This document shows positions 33,080 through 41,353 of a DNA stretch of 64,000 nt, piece by piece; positions within the stretch are counted from its first letter, which is position 1, and every line of letters begins with the position of its first letter. Source of the DNA: Planctomycetaceae bacterium (GTDB taxonomy: Bacteria > Planctomycetota > Planctomycetia > Planctomycetales > Planctomycetaceae); contig JACKHO010000010.1 of assembly GCA_020638955.1 (NCBI GenBank), positions 124,001-188,000 of the forward strand, read 5' to 3'. A program made the translations under genes and the position numbers. The notes under the pieces are model-generated. The model was not told the origin of the DNA and searched no databases. It worked only from the letters and a program-made list of their open reading frames with translations.

Positions 33080-33862
33080 ATGCCTGCAAATCTTGAAGGC
33101 CGCCGCGCCGTTGTCACTGGTGCCTCCAGCGGAATTGGACGGGCCATTGCGTTGGAACTGGCCCGCCACGGTGCTAATGTTGCCGTGCACTACGCCCGCT
33201 CCGAACAGCGAGCACGCGAAGTTGTTAACGAAATCTCTGCGCTGGGGCGACAGGCGATCTCACTCCAGGCAGACTTGTCCGACGTTGATCATGCCGAGTT
33301 CGTTTCACGCTGCTGGAATGATTTCGGACCTGTGGACATTTGGGTCAACAATGCGGGAGTCGATTTGCTGACGGGCGATGGGCCGAGCTATTCATTTGAA
33401 GAAAAACTCAGGCTACTGCTGGCCATCGACGTCACCGGAACGGTGCTGCTGAGCCGAATGGTCGGACAACGAATGAAACGGCAACGAGAGTTAGACGAAG
33501 ACAATGCACCAGCCTCTCCCTGTATTCTGAACATTGGGTGGGATCAGGCCGATCGAGGTATGGAGGGGGATAGCGCCGAACTCTTCTCGACTGCGAAGAA
33601 TGCCGTCATGGGATTTACTCGTTCGCTCGCAGTCAGTCTGGCACCACATGTTCGTGTGAATTGCATTGCACCCGGCTGGATTCGAACCGCCTGGGGGGAT
33701 GACGCCCCCGATGCCTGGCAAGACCGAGTCATCCGGGAAACGCCGCTAAAACGTTGGGGCATGCCCGAGGACATCGCCCGACTCGCCACCTTTCTGGTGA
33801 GTCCGAACGCAGAATACCTCACAGGGCAAATCATCAACGCGAACGGAGGAGCGATCAGATAG
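33080..33862 (+). CDS. SDR-family protein lacking the catalytic tyrosine
   Basis: A 260-residue classical SDR fold protein. The cofactor motifs are intact: RRAVVTGASSGIGRAIALEL and VNNAGVDLLTGDG, and NCIAPGWIRTAWGDDAP with the C-terminal ATFLVSPNAEYLTGQIINAN resemble FabG-like enzymes. However, where YxxxK is expected the sequence reads ELFSTAKNAVMGFTRSLAVS, so the Tyr is Phe, and the usual catalytic Ser after the fifth strand is not obvious (NIGWDQADRGMEGDSAE). It may be a non-reductase or use another acid. Its ATG lies 10 bases after the racemase-family stop, in the same operon. Confidence 0.82.
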   Translation: MPANLEGRRAVVTGASSGIGRAIALELARHGANVAVHYARSEQRAREVVNEISALGRQAISLQADLSDVDHAEFVSRCWNDFGPVDIWVNNAGVDLLTGDGPSYSFEEKLRLLLAIDVTGTVLLSRMVGQRMKRQRELDEDNAPASPCILNIGWDQADRGMEGDSAELFSTAKNAVMGFTRSLAVSLAPHVRVNCIAPGWIRTAWGDDAPDAWQDRVIRETPLKRWGMPEDIARLATFLVSPNAEYLTGQIINANGGAIR

Positions 33863-33878
33863 TCGATTGCTCAGATTT

Positions 33879-34020
33879 GTAGGGTATTTAAAGCAAGTCG
33901 CCGCATTATCGTGGGTTACGTCCGCGAATCACGCGTCATGAAGTTGACACCCCGTTTTTGGGGGGGTGAGTGACTTACGTAACGCACCGATCTGATTGAC
34001 GCGGACTCCGCCGACCCTAC
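33879..34020. repeat. Nested palindromic intergenic element
   Basis: A 142-base element between convergent genes. It has terminal GTAGGGT / ACCCTAC, a middle pair GTGGGTTACG / CGTAACGCAC, and an inner hairpin CACCCC / GGGGTG with a T/G-rich loop. Three nested inverted pairs in the correct order indicate one large cruciform. It may also end transcription from both sides. Confidence 0.75.
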
Positions 34021-34034
34021 GGGAGGATCCATTT

Positions 34035-34949
34035 CTACCTTGTCAGTCGGCGTGCGGGAGGTAATTCCGGTGGTAGTGGATGCACGCCGGGATGCAGCGT
34101 ATGAGCCAGGATTTCGAGGCTGTCGACGAGACGCGGGCCGGGGCGGCTGAAGTAGGCGTTGCCATCGACGGCATAGACTTCGTTGTGCTTTACGCAGGTG
34201 AGTTCATCGAATCCGGGATAGTTTTTCAGGGTGGGGAAATCCTGCATGGTGCGGTCGATGTCGAATCCGCAACAGGCGATGATGAGAACTTCGGGATCAT
34301 ATTCGCGGACATCATCCCACTGCATGGTACGGGACGGTTCACCTTCCCGGCCGAGTCCTTCCATGCCGCCCGCCATGCGAACGAGTTCAGGAGACCAGTG
34401 GCCCGAGCAGAACGGCGGGTCGATCCATTCCAATAACACCACGCGTGGTCGTTTGGTGATGCTCTCAGTTCGAGTAACGACGGCGTCGACGCGTTGCTGT
34501 AATTGATTGAGCACGAGTTGCGTTTGCTCTGGAATACCGGCTGCCTCTCCCACCAGCCGAATGCAGTTGAATACTTCGTTCAACCGCATGGGTTCAAGGT
34601 TGACGACTTTCGGCGGGCCGGGGAGTGAGCAGGCGGCGGAGTTCACTTCCGCTTCGGCGACAGCGCAGACATCACACAGAGCCTGAGTGACAATCAACTC
34701 AGGTTGCAACCGCTGCATGGTTGCCATGTCGAGCGAGTACAACGCGGCTTTGGTTTGAAGCTGTTCGCGAACCAGTTCGTCAATTTCCCGGCTCGTCGCG
34801 TCCTTCGGGATGAGTGTCTGCGTGACCTTGGGGAGGTCGGTGACGAAGCCCGGATAATCACACTCATGCGTTACACCGACCAACTGATCTTCCAGACCAA
34901 GCAGGCAAACGATTTCAGTGGCGCTCGGGAGTAGGGAAACAATTCGCAT
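34035..34949 (-). CDS. BtuF-like cobalamin/iron-siderophore binding protein (cytoplasmic form)
   Basis: A 304-residue periplasmic-binding-type protein. It begins MRIVSLLPSATEIVCLLGLE, the typical start of BtuF-like proteins, then LVGVTHECDYPGFVTDLPKV, LQPELIVTQALCDVCAVAEA and CSGHWSPELVRMAGGMEGLG. The TroA/BtuF fold is thus clear. No signal peptide precedes the MRIVSLLPS start at 34949, so it may be cytoplasmic or use an unrecognised export route; the frame is open upstream to 35309 but those residues are polar and Arg-rich. Proteins of this cytoplasmic-looking group (cobalamin-binding protein) are common next to unrelated genes. No transporter subunits are adjacent. Confidence 0.82.
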   Translation of the reverse strand: MRIVSLLPSATEIVCLLGLEDQLVGVTHECDYPGFVTDLPKVTQTLIPKDATSREIDELVREQLQTKAALYSLDMATMQRLQPELIVTQALCDVCAVAEAEVNSAACSLPGPPKVVNLEPMRLNEVFNCIRLVGEAAGIPEQTQLVLNQLQQRVDAVVTRTESITKRPRVVLLEWIDPPFCSGHWSPELVRMAGGMEGLGREGEPSRTMQWDDVREYDPEVLIIACCGFDIDRTMQDFPTLKNYPGFDELTCVKHNEVYAVDGNAYFSRPGPRLVDSLEILAHTLHPGVHPLPPELPPARRLTR

Positions 34950-35215
34950 AAGGTCTGCTGACGTAGTTTTCGGGGTGATTTGATTGGACTTCAATGTCGT
35001 AGAGATTCTACGTGATTTGAATTCAAAACGGCCAGAATCGCAGGAGTGTTCGACCGGTTTGTCGCCGGATGTGCTGATCTCCATTCGGGTTGCGATTCGC
35101 GTCTGGAAACTCAATGAAGACCAAGAGAATCCGAGGCGATTTCGTGATCCCCGCATTTCCGGGCTGCGTTCTCCTTTCTTGATGCCGCATTTGACAGGCA
35201 AAAAAGGAGAGTACG

Positions 35216-36493
35216 ATGAAAAGCAAGTTTGGTTTCGTGTTGGTGGCGTTTCTGGTGGCAGCCTCGGTGGACGTTGCTGTCCGTGTGTACGAGCCGGAGT
35301 TCTCGGCACAACTCGCGGTGTCGCAATTCTCTGACGCGACCGGCCATCAGCAAACGCGGTTGTGGACCGAATTACGGTCCTATGTGGATGTGGGATATCT
35401 CTTGGTCCTTGTGATGGGAGTTTGCTTGTACTGGAAAGAAATCCGCAAGTTCTTTGGTGAGTATCTGGCCCTGTTCCTGCTGCCGGCGGTCTTCCTGATG
35501 TCAGGATGCCGACCTTACGACGTGCCTGAGTTTCAGGAAGTTGAAACGAGTCACACCGCGTTTCTGGTGCCCCTGGAAGGGAACACCGAAGAGCAGTCGG
35601 CCTTTAACAGTGAGGAGTATCTTCGCAACAAAATGGTCGCTGCGAAACGCGTGCAAATTCCCCACAAGTGGGTGCAGACTGGACGACTTCCTATCACTGG
35701 TGACTGGGTACCGACGGTGCGGTTAATTACCGTCGACCGTGCTCCCGTGACGCGTGAGTGGTCGGCCGACCGGAACACCGGAACGAGTAACAACAACCAG
35801 GCGATTTGGGTGGAATCACAAGATTCCGTCGGATTCTCGACAGGTATTACCTGCACGGCCCGCATCCCTGATGAAGACTCGGCCATTCAGTTCCTGTTCA
35901 ACTATCCCCATGGAAGTCTGGAACGTGTCATGGATTTGGAAATCCGCGGACGTATCCAGAAAATCATGGCTCGCGAAGCTGCCAAGGAACCAATGGATAC
36001 GTTGCGTGAAAAGAAGAACGAAATGCTGGATGCCGTCGAACAGGACGTCATTCCATTCTTCGAAGCACGCGGAATTCTCGTGACCACAATTGGACAGTTC
36101 GGTGGATTCACTTATGAGAACCCGGACATCCAAAAAGCCATCGACGAAGTCTTTGCGGCTCAGCAGGATGAAGAGGTCGCCAAGGCAGAAGCGAAGGCCG
36201 CCGAGCAGCGCAAGCTGGCACTCCAGTTACGGGGTGAAGGTGAAGCCGCTCAAATCCTGGAATCGAAACGAGGTGAAGCAGAAGGTATTAAGCTTGTGGC
36301 CGATGCCAAGGCCTACGAAATTGAGAAGGCCAATGCCGACCTCAAAACGTACCTGTCACTCAAACAGTTAGAAATTGAGCAAAGCCGTCTGGAAAAGTGG
36401 GACGGTCGCTATCCGGTCTATCTGTTTACTGGTGAAGGCCAGCAAATGCCACAAATCCTGCTCGGCATGCCGACAGATTTGACATCGGAATAG
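35216..36493 (+). CDS. SPFH/Band 7-family membrane protein
   Basis: A 425-residue protein, start supported by AAAGGAGAG before the ATG. The N-terminus holds three hydrophobic segments (GFVLVAFLVAASVDVAV; VGYLLVLVMGVCLYW; YLALFLLPAVFLMSGC), more than the single anchor of most prohibitins. The central SPFH domain runs from about 105 to 300, and an Ala/Glu/Lys-rich coiled coil from about 305 to 400 (EVAKAEAKAAEQRKLALQLR, GEGEAAQILESKRGEAEGIK), a flotillin-like arrangement. It probably assembles into ring-shaped membrane oligomers that organise membrane proteins or proteases. There is no NfeD gene next to it. Confidence 0.88.
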   Translation: MKSKFGFVLVAFLVAASVDVAVRVYEPEFSAQLAVSQFSDATGHQQTRLWTELRSYVDVGYLLVLVMGVCLYWKEIRKFFGEYLALFLLPAVFLMSGCRPYDVPEFQEVETSHTAFLVPLEGNTEEQSAFNSEEYLRNKMVAAKRVQIPHKWVQTGRLPITGDWVPTVRLITVDRAPVTREWSADRNTGTSNNNQAIWVESQDSVGFSTGITCTARIPDEDSAIQFLFNYPHGSLERVMDLEIRGRIQKIMAREAAKEPMDTLREKKNEMLDAVEQDVIPFFEARGILVTTIGQFGGFTYENPDIQKAIDEVFAAQQDEEVAKAEAKAAEQRKLALQLRGEGEAAQILESKRGEAEGIKLVADAKAYEIEKANADLKTYLSLKQLEIEQSRLEKWDGRYPVYLFTGEGQQMPQILLGMPTDLTSE

Positions 36494-36516
36494 TTCTGCA
36501 TTGTGATGAGTTGAAT

Positions 36517-36557
36517 CCCTGGTCAGCGCAATGTGCACTGATCAGGGTATTCTTTTT
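36517..36557 (+). terminator. Rho-independent terminator of the SPFH gene
   Basis: CCCTGGTCAG pairs with CTGATCAGGG (one G-T pair), extended by GCA / TGC, and TATTCTTTTT follows. It lies 24 bases after the SPFH stop codon. Confidence 0.85.
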
Positions 36558-36759
36558 GCGTCAGACACTGATGGTCCTCGTTCCCAGGCTCCTCGGCTTG
36601 TTGGTTTGGTTGTTGGATGGTTGGTTTTTCTCCTTTCCCCGTTCGCGCTGGGCGTAGTGCGAGCTGGAGAGATTTGGAGGTGCGGGGTTCTTGAGGGTTA
36701 TGGGGGCAGGGAAGGTGTTGTATTGCTGAAGGTGAACGGTCCGGCACGGGTGGGGAACT

Positions 36760-37464
36760 TCACAGTTCCTTGTCTTCATTAATGGTGTTGAGCACGTCGG
36801 CATTCACAATCATGCCGCTGTCCACATCGACAGTAACGGTCGGCGTGTAGTTGGGAGCACAACCACCATCTTTGTTGGGCATGACGCGTGATGTGAATCG
36901 GTCAGCGGCAACCGCTGGGGAACGGGTTGCTCAGCCTGTTCGATGCGTTCCAACTCCGCCAATGCCGCATCCACCTGAATGCGACGATGCTATACATCAG
37001 CCAGTTCGCCGGAGAGTTCATGCTCCGAACCGCTCCTTAGTTGTTCCTCGTCAGTACAATCTGCCTCGGCAGTTTTGGATTGTAGTGCGGTAAACTTCTC
37101 CTCTAACTCCCTCTTCATTTGCCGCAGTTCTTCTGGCGTTCGCGTACCGCGACGGCGATTGCTCGACCGCAATCGCGTGCCATCGAATGCCAATGTCTGC
37201 AAGGGCAAACAGCCAATCTCCCGCGCCACCAAGGCCACTTGAACGAACAACTTCTTCAGCGCATTGACATTCTTGCGACGAAACTCGCTGAGTGTTGTGT
37301 GGTCGATTGTTCGACCTTCCACGAGCCAACGAATATCGAGCCGCAACCGGAGTGCCTCTTCCAGAATTCGACAGGTGGCTGGGGCGTTCGAGAACTGTGG
37401 TAGTGTTTGAATTGTTGAGATGTTGATAAGTTTTGCCGCTAGAAAACGCGTTCAAAGCCCCAGG
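36760..37464 (-). pseudogene. Broken IS transposase (IS1182-like, IS5 superfamily)
   Basis: A transposase remnant on the minus strand. The N-terminal part is open from about 37464 to 36990 with LRLDIRWLVEGRTIDHTTLS, EFRRKN, LFVQVALVAREIGCLPLQTL and FDGTRLRSSNRRRGTRTPEE, the hallmark of the IS1182-type group. A TAG stop at about 36990 interrupts ELADV; the same frame continues as HRRIQVDAALAELERIEQAE. A frameshift near 36885 leads to RVMPNKDGG, APNYTPTVTVDVDSGMIVNA and a stop at 36760. Both the 5' end and the catalytic C-terminal part are missing, and no terminal repeats were seen, so it cannot move on its own. Confidence 0.85.
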
Positions 37465-37562
37465 TTGTCGTTCAACACTTCAATTCACTGGGGCTCAGGC
37501 ATCGATTCAAAAAAAGGGCCATGCTGATAGAATTTGCCAAGAGTTCCTGAACGCACTGCGTA

Positions 37563-37997
37563 ATGACCGCCCCAGCCACCCCTGAACCATTGCCCGACCC
37601 ACCCCTCATTCAATACCGCAACACCGACCTCGACCTCGTTTGCGATGTCGACCCAAGTCCTCTGGTTACTGAATTTGATGCAGATGATTTGTATGTGCAC
37701 GTACAGGCCGGCGATGACGGATTGTTCTACGTCATGTGCGAAGGGGGCAATGAATCTGAGCCGGAGCTCAACATTGTCCGGCTGCTGGCTGCCATTGACA
37801 CTCTCTCCCCAGCGGGCCGCGAGGTTTGGCAGCGCTGCTCAAAACGTGAATTCAATATCGGGTATGGTTGTGGCGACGAACCCTGGTCATTCAATCAGGG
37901 GCTCTCGAACGACGTATTACGCCGCATGGCCGACTGCGGGACAACGTTTCGGATTACGCTCTACCCCCATCGACCTGAGTCCGACCGTCAGTCTTAG
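37563..37997 (+). CDS. Hypothetical protein
   Basis: A 144-residue soluble, acidic protein starting with a Pro-rich segment (TAPATPEPLPDPPLIQY). The later part (DDLYVHVQAGDDGLFYVMCE, LLAAIDTLSPAGREVWQRC, EFNIGYGCGDEPW, RITLYPHRPES) has an alternating strand/helix pattern. I do not recognise a family. It lies just downstream of the transposase remnant, so it may be accessory cargo. Coding status is supported by the even composition and length. Confidence 0.6.
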   Translation: MTAPATPEPLPDPPLIQYRNTDLDLVCDVDPSPLVTEFDADDLYVHVQAGDDGLFYVMCEGGNESEPELNIVRLLAAIDTLSPAGREVWQRCSKREFNIGYGCGDEPWSFNQGLSNDVLRRMADCGTTFRITLYPHRPESDRQS

Positions 37998-38131
37998 TCG
38001 GCAACAACCATTCGTGGCCTCGCGTTGGCACGCTCGCCATCGGCTTTGCATGATCTGCAGGCACAACTACCATGTATGTTTTCAAGATGACACAATGAAG
38101 CGAATATTGTCAGTGAAAAGGGTAGCGTCGT

Positions 38132-40342
38132 ATGGCTTCAACGGTTCTCAATGTAATTGAGCAGCAACTCAAAGCGGGCTCCTCGCCGGGAGCACTGACG
38201 CGGTTGGAGACCTACCTGAATGAGAATCCTCAGGACCTCGATGCCTGGTTGTTGGCAGCACAATATATTCCAGATCGCAGCACGCGTTTGAAATGCCTGG
38301 AGCGTGCATTGAGGTTATCGCCGGGCAATGCACGAGCCGTTCAACTGCAAACGGAAATCCTGGAAGGGGGCCAGCCGCCGTTCGAGTTGGATGCAGATAT
38401 CCCCTTTGTTGAAATCGATGAGTCCGAACCTGCAGAGGACGAGCATCCAAGCAACCACGAAATCTACGTCATTGCAGAAGCTGATGAGACTGTCGCGGAC
38501 GACGACTTCCTGGAGGAACATGAAGTCGCAGAAGCAAACAAATCGTTTTCACTGCCTGCACCAGGAAAAAAGAAACCCAAGACCCGCAAAGGACAACCCA
38601 AAGCGGACGACCAAACCATCAAGTGGCTGAAAACATCCGCGATTGTCCAAGGGTCCGTGCTGGGGCTCACAGTTCTTATTCTGCTTTGCTCCGGAGTTTT
38701 TCAGTACTTCTCAGATGGTGAATCGGAAGAAGTCAAGCTGGCGTATTTCGAGATTCGAAAGCTCCAGCGGCAGGTCGAAAAAATGGACGGCCAACTTCAG
38801 GAAGCGACGGAGTCAATGGCCGCAGCCGAAGAGCAATTGCAGCAAGTCGCGAATGAAATCCCCCGACTGAAAGTACAACTCGACCAGGCTCGACGCGACG
38901 TCAACATGGTCGAACGCGAGCGAAACGACGCAAGGCAACAGTTGGCACAAACCATCGCTCAGCAACAGGCCCGCGAACGTGAACTGCAACGTGAACGAAA
39001 TGCCCTTGCTCGAAACGTGAACGCTCCTATCCCGAACGGCAACGCTCCTGTTGGAGTCGCCCCTGTGGCACCCGTTGCCAATGCGCCCAATGATACAATC
39101 CAAATTAAGTTGCCACGTCCTATCATCGACTCCGTCCCGGCAAACGGCGGACGTCAATGGGTTTTGCGTCTGGAAGGGCTCCGTGGGTTAACCATTGTCG
39201 ACATGGAGAAGAAAGCGGTCACGGGCACTATCAACCTGCCCAGCGAAGACTTCATCTATACAGCGGGCGGAGACAAAATTCTCATCTTCTTCAAAGAGAA
39301 CAGTCTCCTGCAAACCTGGAGCGTGTCGGAACGAAAAACGCTGAAAACGAAACCCAATCCGAATGGCACCGTCGTCACCAGCATGATCATGGGCCACAGC
39401 AACGACCGCGTGGCACTCGTTCGCTCGGCGGTGGGGACGAGTGCCCTTGATCGGGCGGGCGGCAACCTGCTCGACTTGAATTCACTCGAACCGTTCGATC
39501 CTCAGCCAGTACAGCCCGATGGTCGCTCCGGCGTTTTTGGTGTGACGGGGCACAATTCGTCATTTCGTGACTTCGTCCATTACCGTTCAAACGCCGACCT
39601 CACGCTGATTTCCGAATGGTGTACGAGCCACTCACCTACCGGCTTGGGCATCATCCGCATTTCAGGCGGCACGTCACAAGCGAAATATGATCACACTTCC
39701 GTCGGTTCCCTCGTTGTGGGAGATGACAATCGTATCTACACGTCGGCCGGGGCTATTTACAACAGTCAATTGACAAAGGTGGCGAATGTCCCAGCGGGAA
39801 TTCTCGTACCAGGCATTGGAGGAGCATTCTTTGTTGCCGTCGGCAATGCCGAGGCGACGCAATTGTACCAGTGCGGATCGTCGACGCCGCTGACAACTCT
39901 GGCACCGTTGTCTGGTTTGCGACCACCGAACGATGCGTGGACACGTTCGAGCTATACCTCAGACCGACGAGTCCTCTTTGCGCCGCAATTGGGCTACCTG
40001 GCGTACATTCCCTTCACGAATCAGGAAGTCATGCTCCGCCCGTTCGACCTGAAAAAAGAGCTCGAGCGTTCGGGCGTTGATTTTCTCATTGTCACTTCGA
40101 CGCCCGAAACCACATTCACGCCAGGAAAGGCCTGGAACTACCAGTTGCAAATCGAGCAGAAAGCCGAATCCCCAGTGTCGTTTGCGCTGCAGGCAAACCC
40201 CGAGGGAATGTCCATCGACAAGAACGGAAAAATCACCTGGCCCGTTCCGAAATCCCAATCGACTCCGGCTCAGGTCGTGGTACTTGTAAAGAACGAAGCC
40301 AATGACTCCACCTTTCACAACTTCGAGTTGAGCCCGAAATAG
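38132..40342 (+). CDS. Membrane protein with TPR-like, coiled-coil and beta-propeller-like regions
   Basis: A 736-residue protein of unknown function. Residues 1-75 are helical-repeat-like (GALTRLETYLNENPQDLDAW, LKCLERALRLSPGNARAVQL). An acidic/basic linker follows, then one membrane segment at about 172-192 (SAIVQGSVLGLTVLILLCSG). Residues 200-290 form a coiled coil (KLQRQVEKMDGQLQEATESM; VERERNDARQQLAQTIAQQQ). From about 330 to 650 the sequence looks like a beta-propeller (LTIVDMEKKAVTGTINLPS; DKILIFFKENSLLQTWSVSE). The last 80 residues (TFTPGKAWNYQLQIEQKAES) are like a putative Ig domain. Thus a cytoplasmic adaptor is joined across the membrane to an external sensor-like part. Confidence 0.75.
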   Translation: MASTVLNVIEQQLKAGSSPGALTRLETYLNENPQDLDAWLLAAQYIPDRSTRLKCLERALRLSPGNARAVQLQTEILEGGQPPFELDADIPFVEIDESEPAEDEHPSNHEIYVIAEADETVADDDFLEEHEVAEANKSFSLPAPGKKKPKTRKGQPKADDQTIKWLKTSAIVQGSVLGLTVLILLCSGVFQYFSDGESEEVKLAYFEIRKLQRQVEKMDGQLQEATESMAAAEEQLQQVANEIPRLKVQLDQARRDVNMVERERNDARQQLAQTIAQQQARERELQRERNALARNVNAPIPNGNAPVGVAPVAPVANAPNDTIQIKLPRPIIDSVPANGGRQWVLRLEGLRGLTIVDMEKKAVTGTINLPSEDFIYTAGGDKILIFFKENSLLQTWSVSERKTLKTKPNPNGTVVTSMIMGHSNDRVALVRSAVGTSALDRAGGNLLDLNSLEPFDPQPVQPDGRSGVFGVTGHNSSFRDFVHYRSNADLTLISEWCTSHSPTGLGIIRISGGTSQAKYDHTSVGSLVVGDDNRIYTSAGAIYNSQLTKVANVPAGILVPGIGGAFFVAVGNAEATQLYQCGSSTPLTTLAPLSGLRPPNDAWTRSSYTSDRRVLFAPQLGYLAYIPFTNQEVMLRPFDLKKELERSGVDFLIVTSTPETTFTPGKAWNYQLQIEQKAESPVSFALQANPEGMSIDKNGKITWPVPKSQSTPAQVVVLVKNEANDSTFHNFELSPK

Positions 40343-40475
40343 AGCCGTTTGCGTAGAGCAGGATACCACCAACACTGTGAACTCCGGCAACTGACGTCGA
40401 GCTACCGCCGCGCCGCTCCTTCTCATTCACATTTGAACATTGACCTGTTCTCCCAAGCGCGAAAGAGTTCTTCCG

Positions 40476-41060
40476 ATGGCATATCAAATTCGTTGCGGAT
40501 GCGGACGCCAGGTCGACGTCGAAATGTGGCAGGCGGGGACTGATGTTAAATGTTCCTGCGGACAGGCGGTGCGGGTGCCGTCGTCGGTCGACTTAGTGGG
40601 ACAACGCGGCGAGCAAGGGAACATGAAAGGATCACCTCACCGCGGCATCGAGTATCACATCATGGATCTGGTGAAGTCGGGCCAGCTCCCAGGAGACCAC
40701 TGTGTGAACTGCAATTCAAGCACCGTTGGACAAGTGAAACTGTTGTGTGAATGCTCGAAAGCCGTTCTGAAAGTTGAGGGGCCGTCGATTCTCGAGAATG
40801 TATTGCGAGTCCTGTTGATGATGCTGTTTCCAATTAAATACCTCCTGCTAACGGGAGGAATGGAATTGGAGAAACGCGTTCAAACGGAAACTGGCAAGGA
40901 TGTGCTTATCGACACGCCACTCGCCATGTGCGAACAGTGCCGCGAGGAATTCGCTTCCAGGTCAACGGGACGAACCAAACGCTACCTCGAATTGATGCGT
41001 TTCATTCCCGAGTACGACGAACTGCTCCAGAAGTATCCACAGGCCGTGCTGCATGAATAG
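40476..41060 (+). CDS. Cys-rich (zinc-binding) protein of unknown function
   Basis: A 194-residue protein. Cys motifs occur in three places: IRCGCGRQVDVEMWQ with VKCSCGQAVRV near the N-terminus, HCVNCNSSTVGQVKLLCECS around 70-90, and MCEQCREEF around 150. One hydrophobic segment (RVLLMMLFPIKYLLLTGGM) lies between the second and third. The pattern suggests zinc ribbons around a membrane-associated helix. The ATG at 40476 places the first CxC motif at the start; the frame is open 36 bases further upstream. It lies 133 bases after the large membrane protein gene on the same strand. Confidence 0.7.
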   Translation: MAYQIRCGCGRQVDVEMWQAGTDVKCSCGQAVRVPSSVDLVGQRGEQGNMKGSPHRGIEYHIMDLVKSGQLPGDHCVNCNSSTVGQVKLLCECSKAVLKVEGPSILENVLRVLLMMLFPIKYLLLTGGMELEKRVQTETGKDVLIDTPLAMCEQCREEFASRSTGRTKRYLELMRFIPEYDELLQKYPQAVLHE

Positions 41061-41133
41061 TTCGCTTCGAGGTACCTGTGAGATTACGGCAAATTGTGTA
41101 GAGCGAATTATTCCTGCGGTGAATTGAAGAATT

Positions 41134-41213
41134 ACCGCAGCGAGCGCCGAGGGACGCAGAGGAATAAGATGAACCTTCCTCTCTTCTCTGCGTTCCTCGG
41201 CGCACTCTGCGGT
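41134..41213. repeat. Intergenic palindrome (ACCGCAG...CTGCGGT type)
   Basis: Arms of about 28 bases, ACCGCAGCGAGCGCCGAGGG and onward on the left and its near-complement on the right, with three mismatches around a loop of about 24 bases. The motif resembles the widespread bacterial CCGCAGAGxGCGCAGAG type intergenic repeat. No coding function. Confidence 0.8.
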
Positions 41214-41353
41214 TCAAATCTTTTGGTTTTTTGAATAAGCACTACCGTGACTCGTACTTCCTCCAGCGAGACATCCAGTCATTCGGCGTGACCATCTTTA
41301 CCGCACGCCGACACGATGTTACGGTGAGAGTCGCTTCTCTTGGAGGATCTCTC

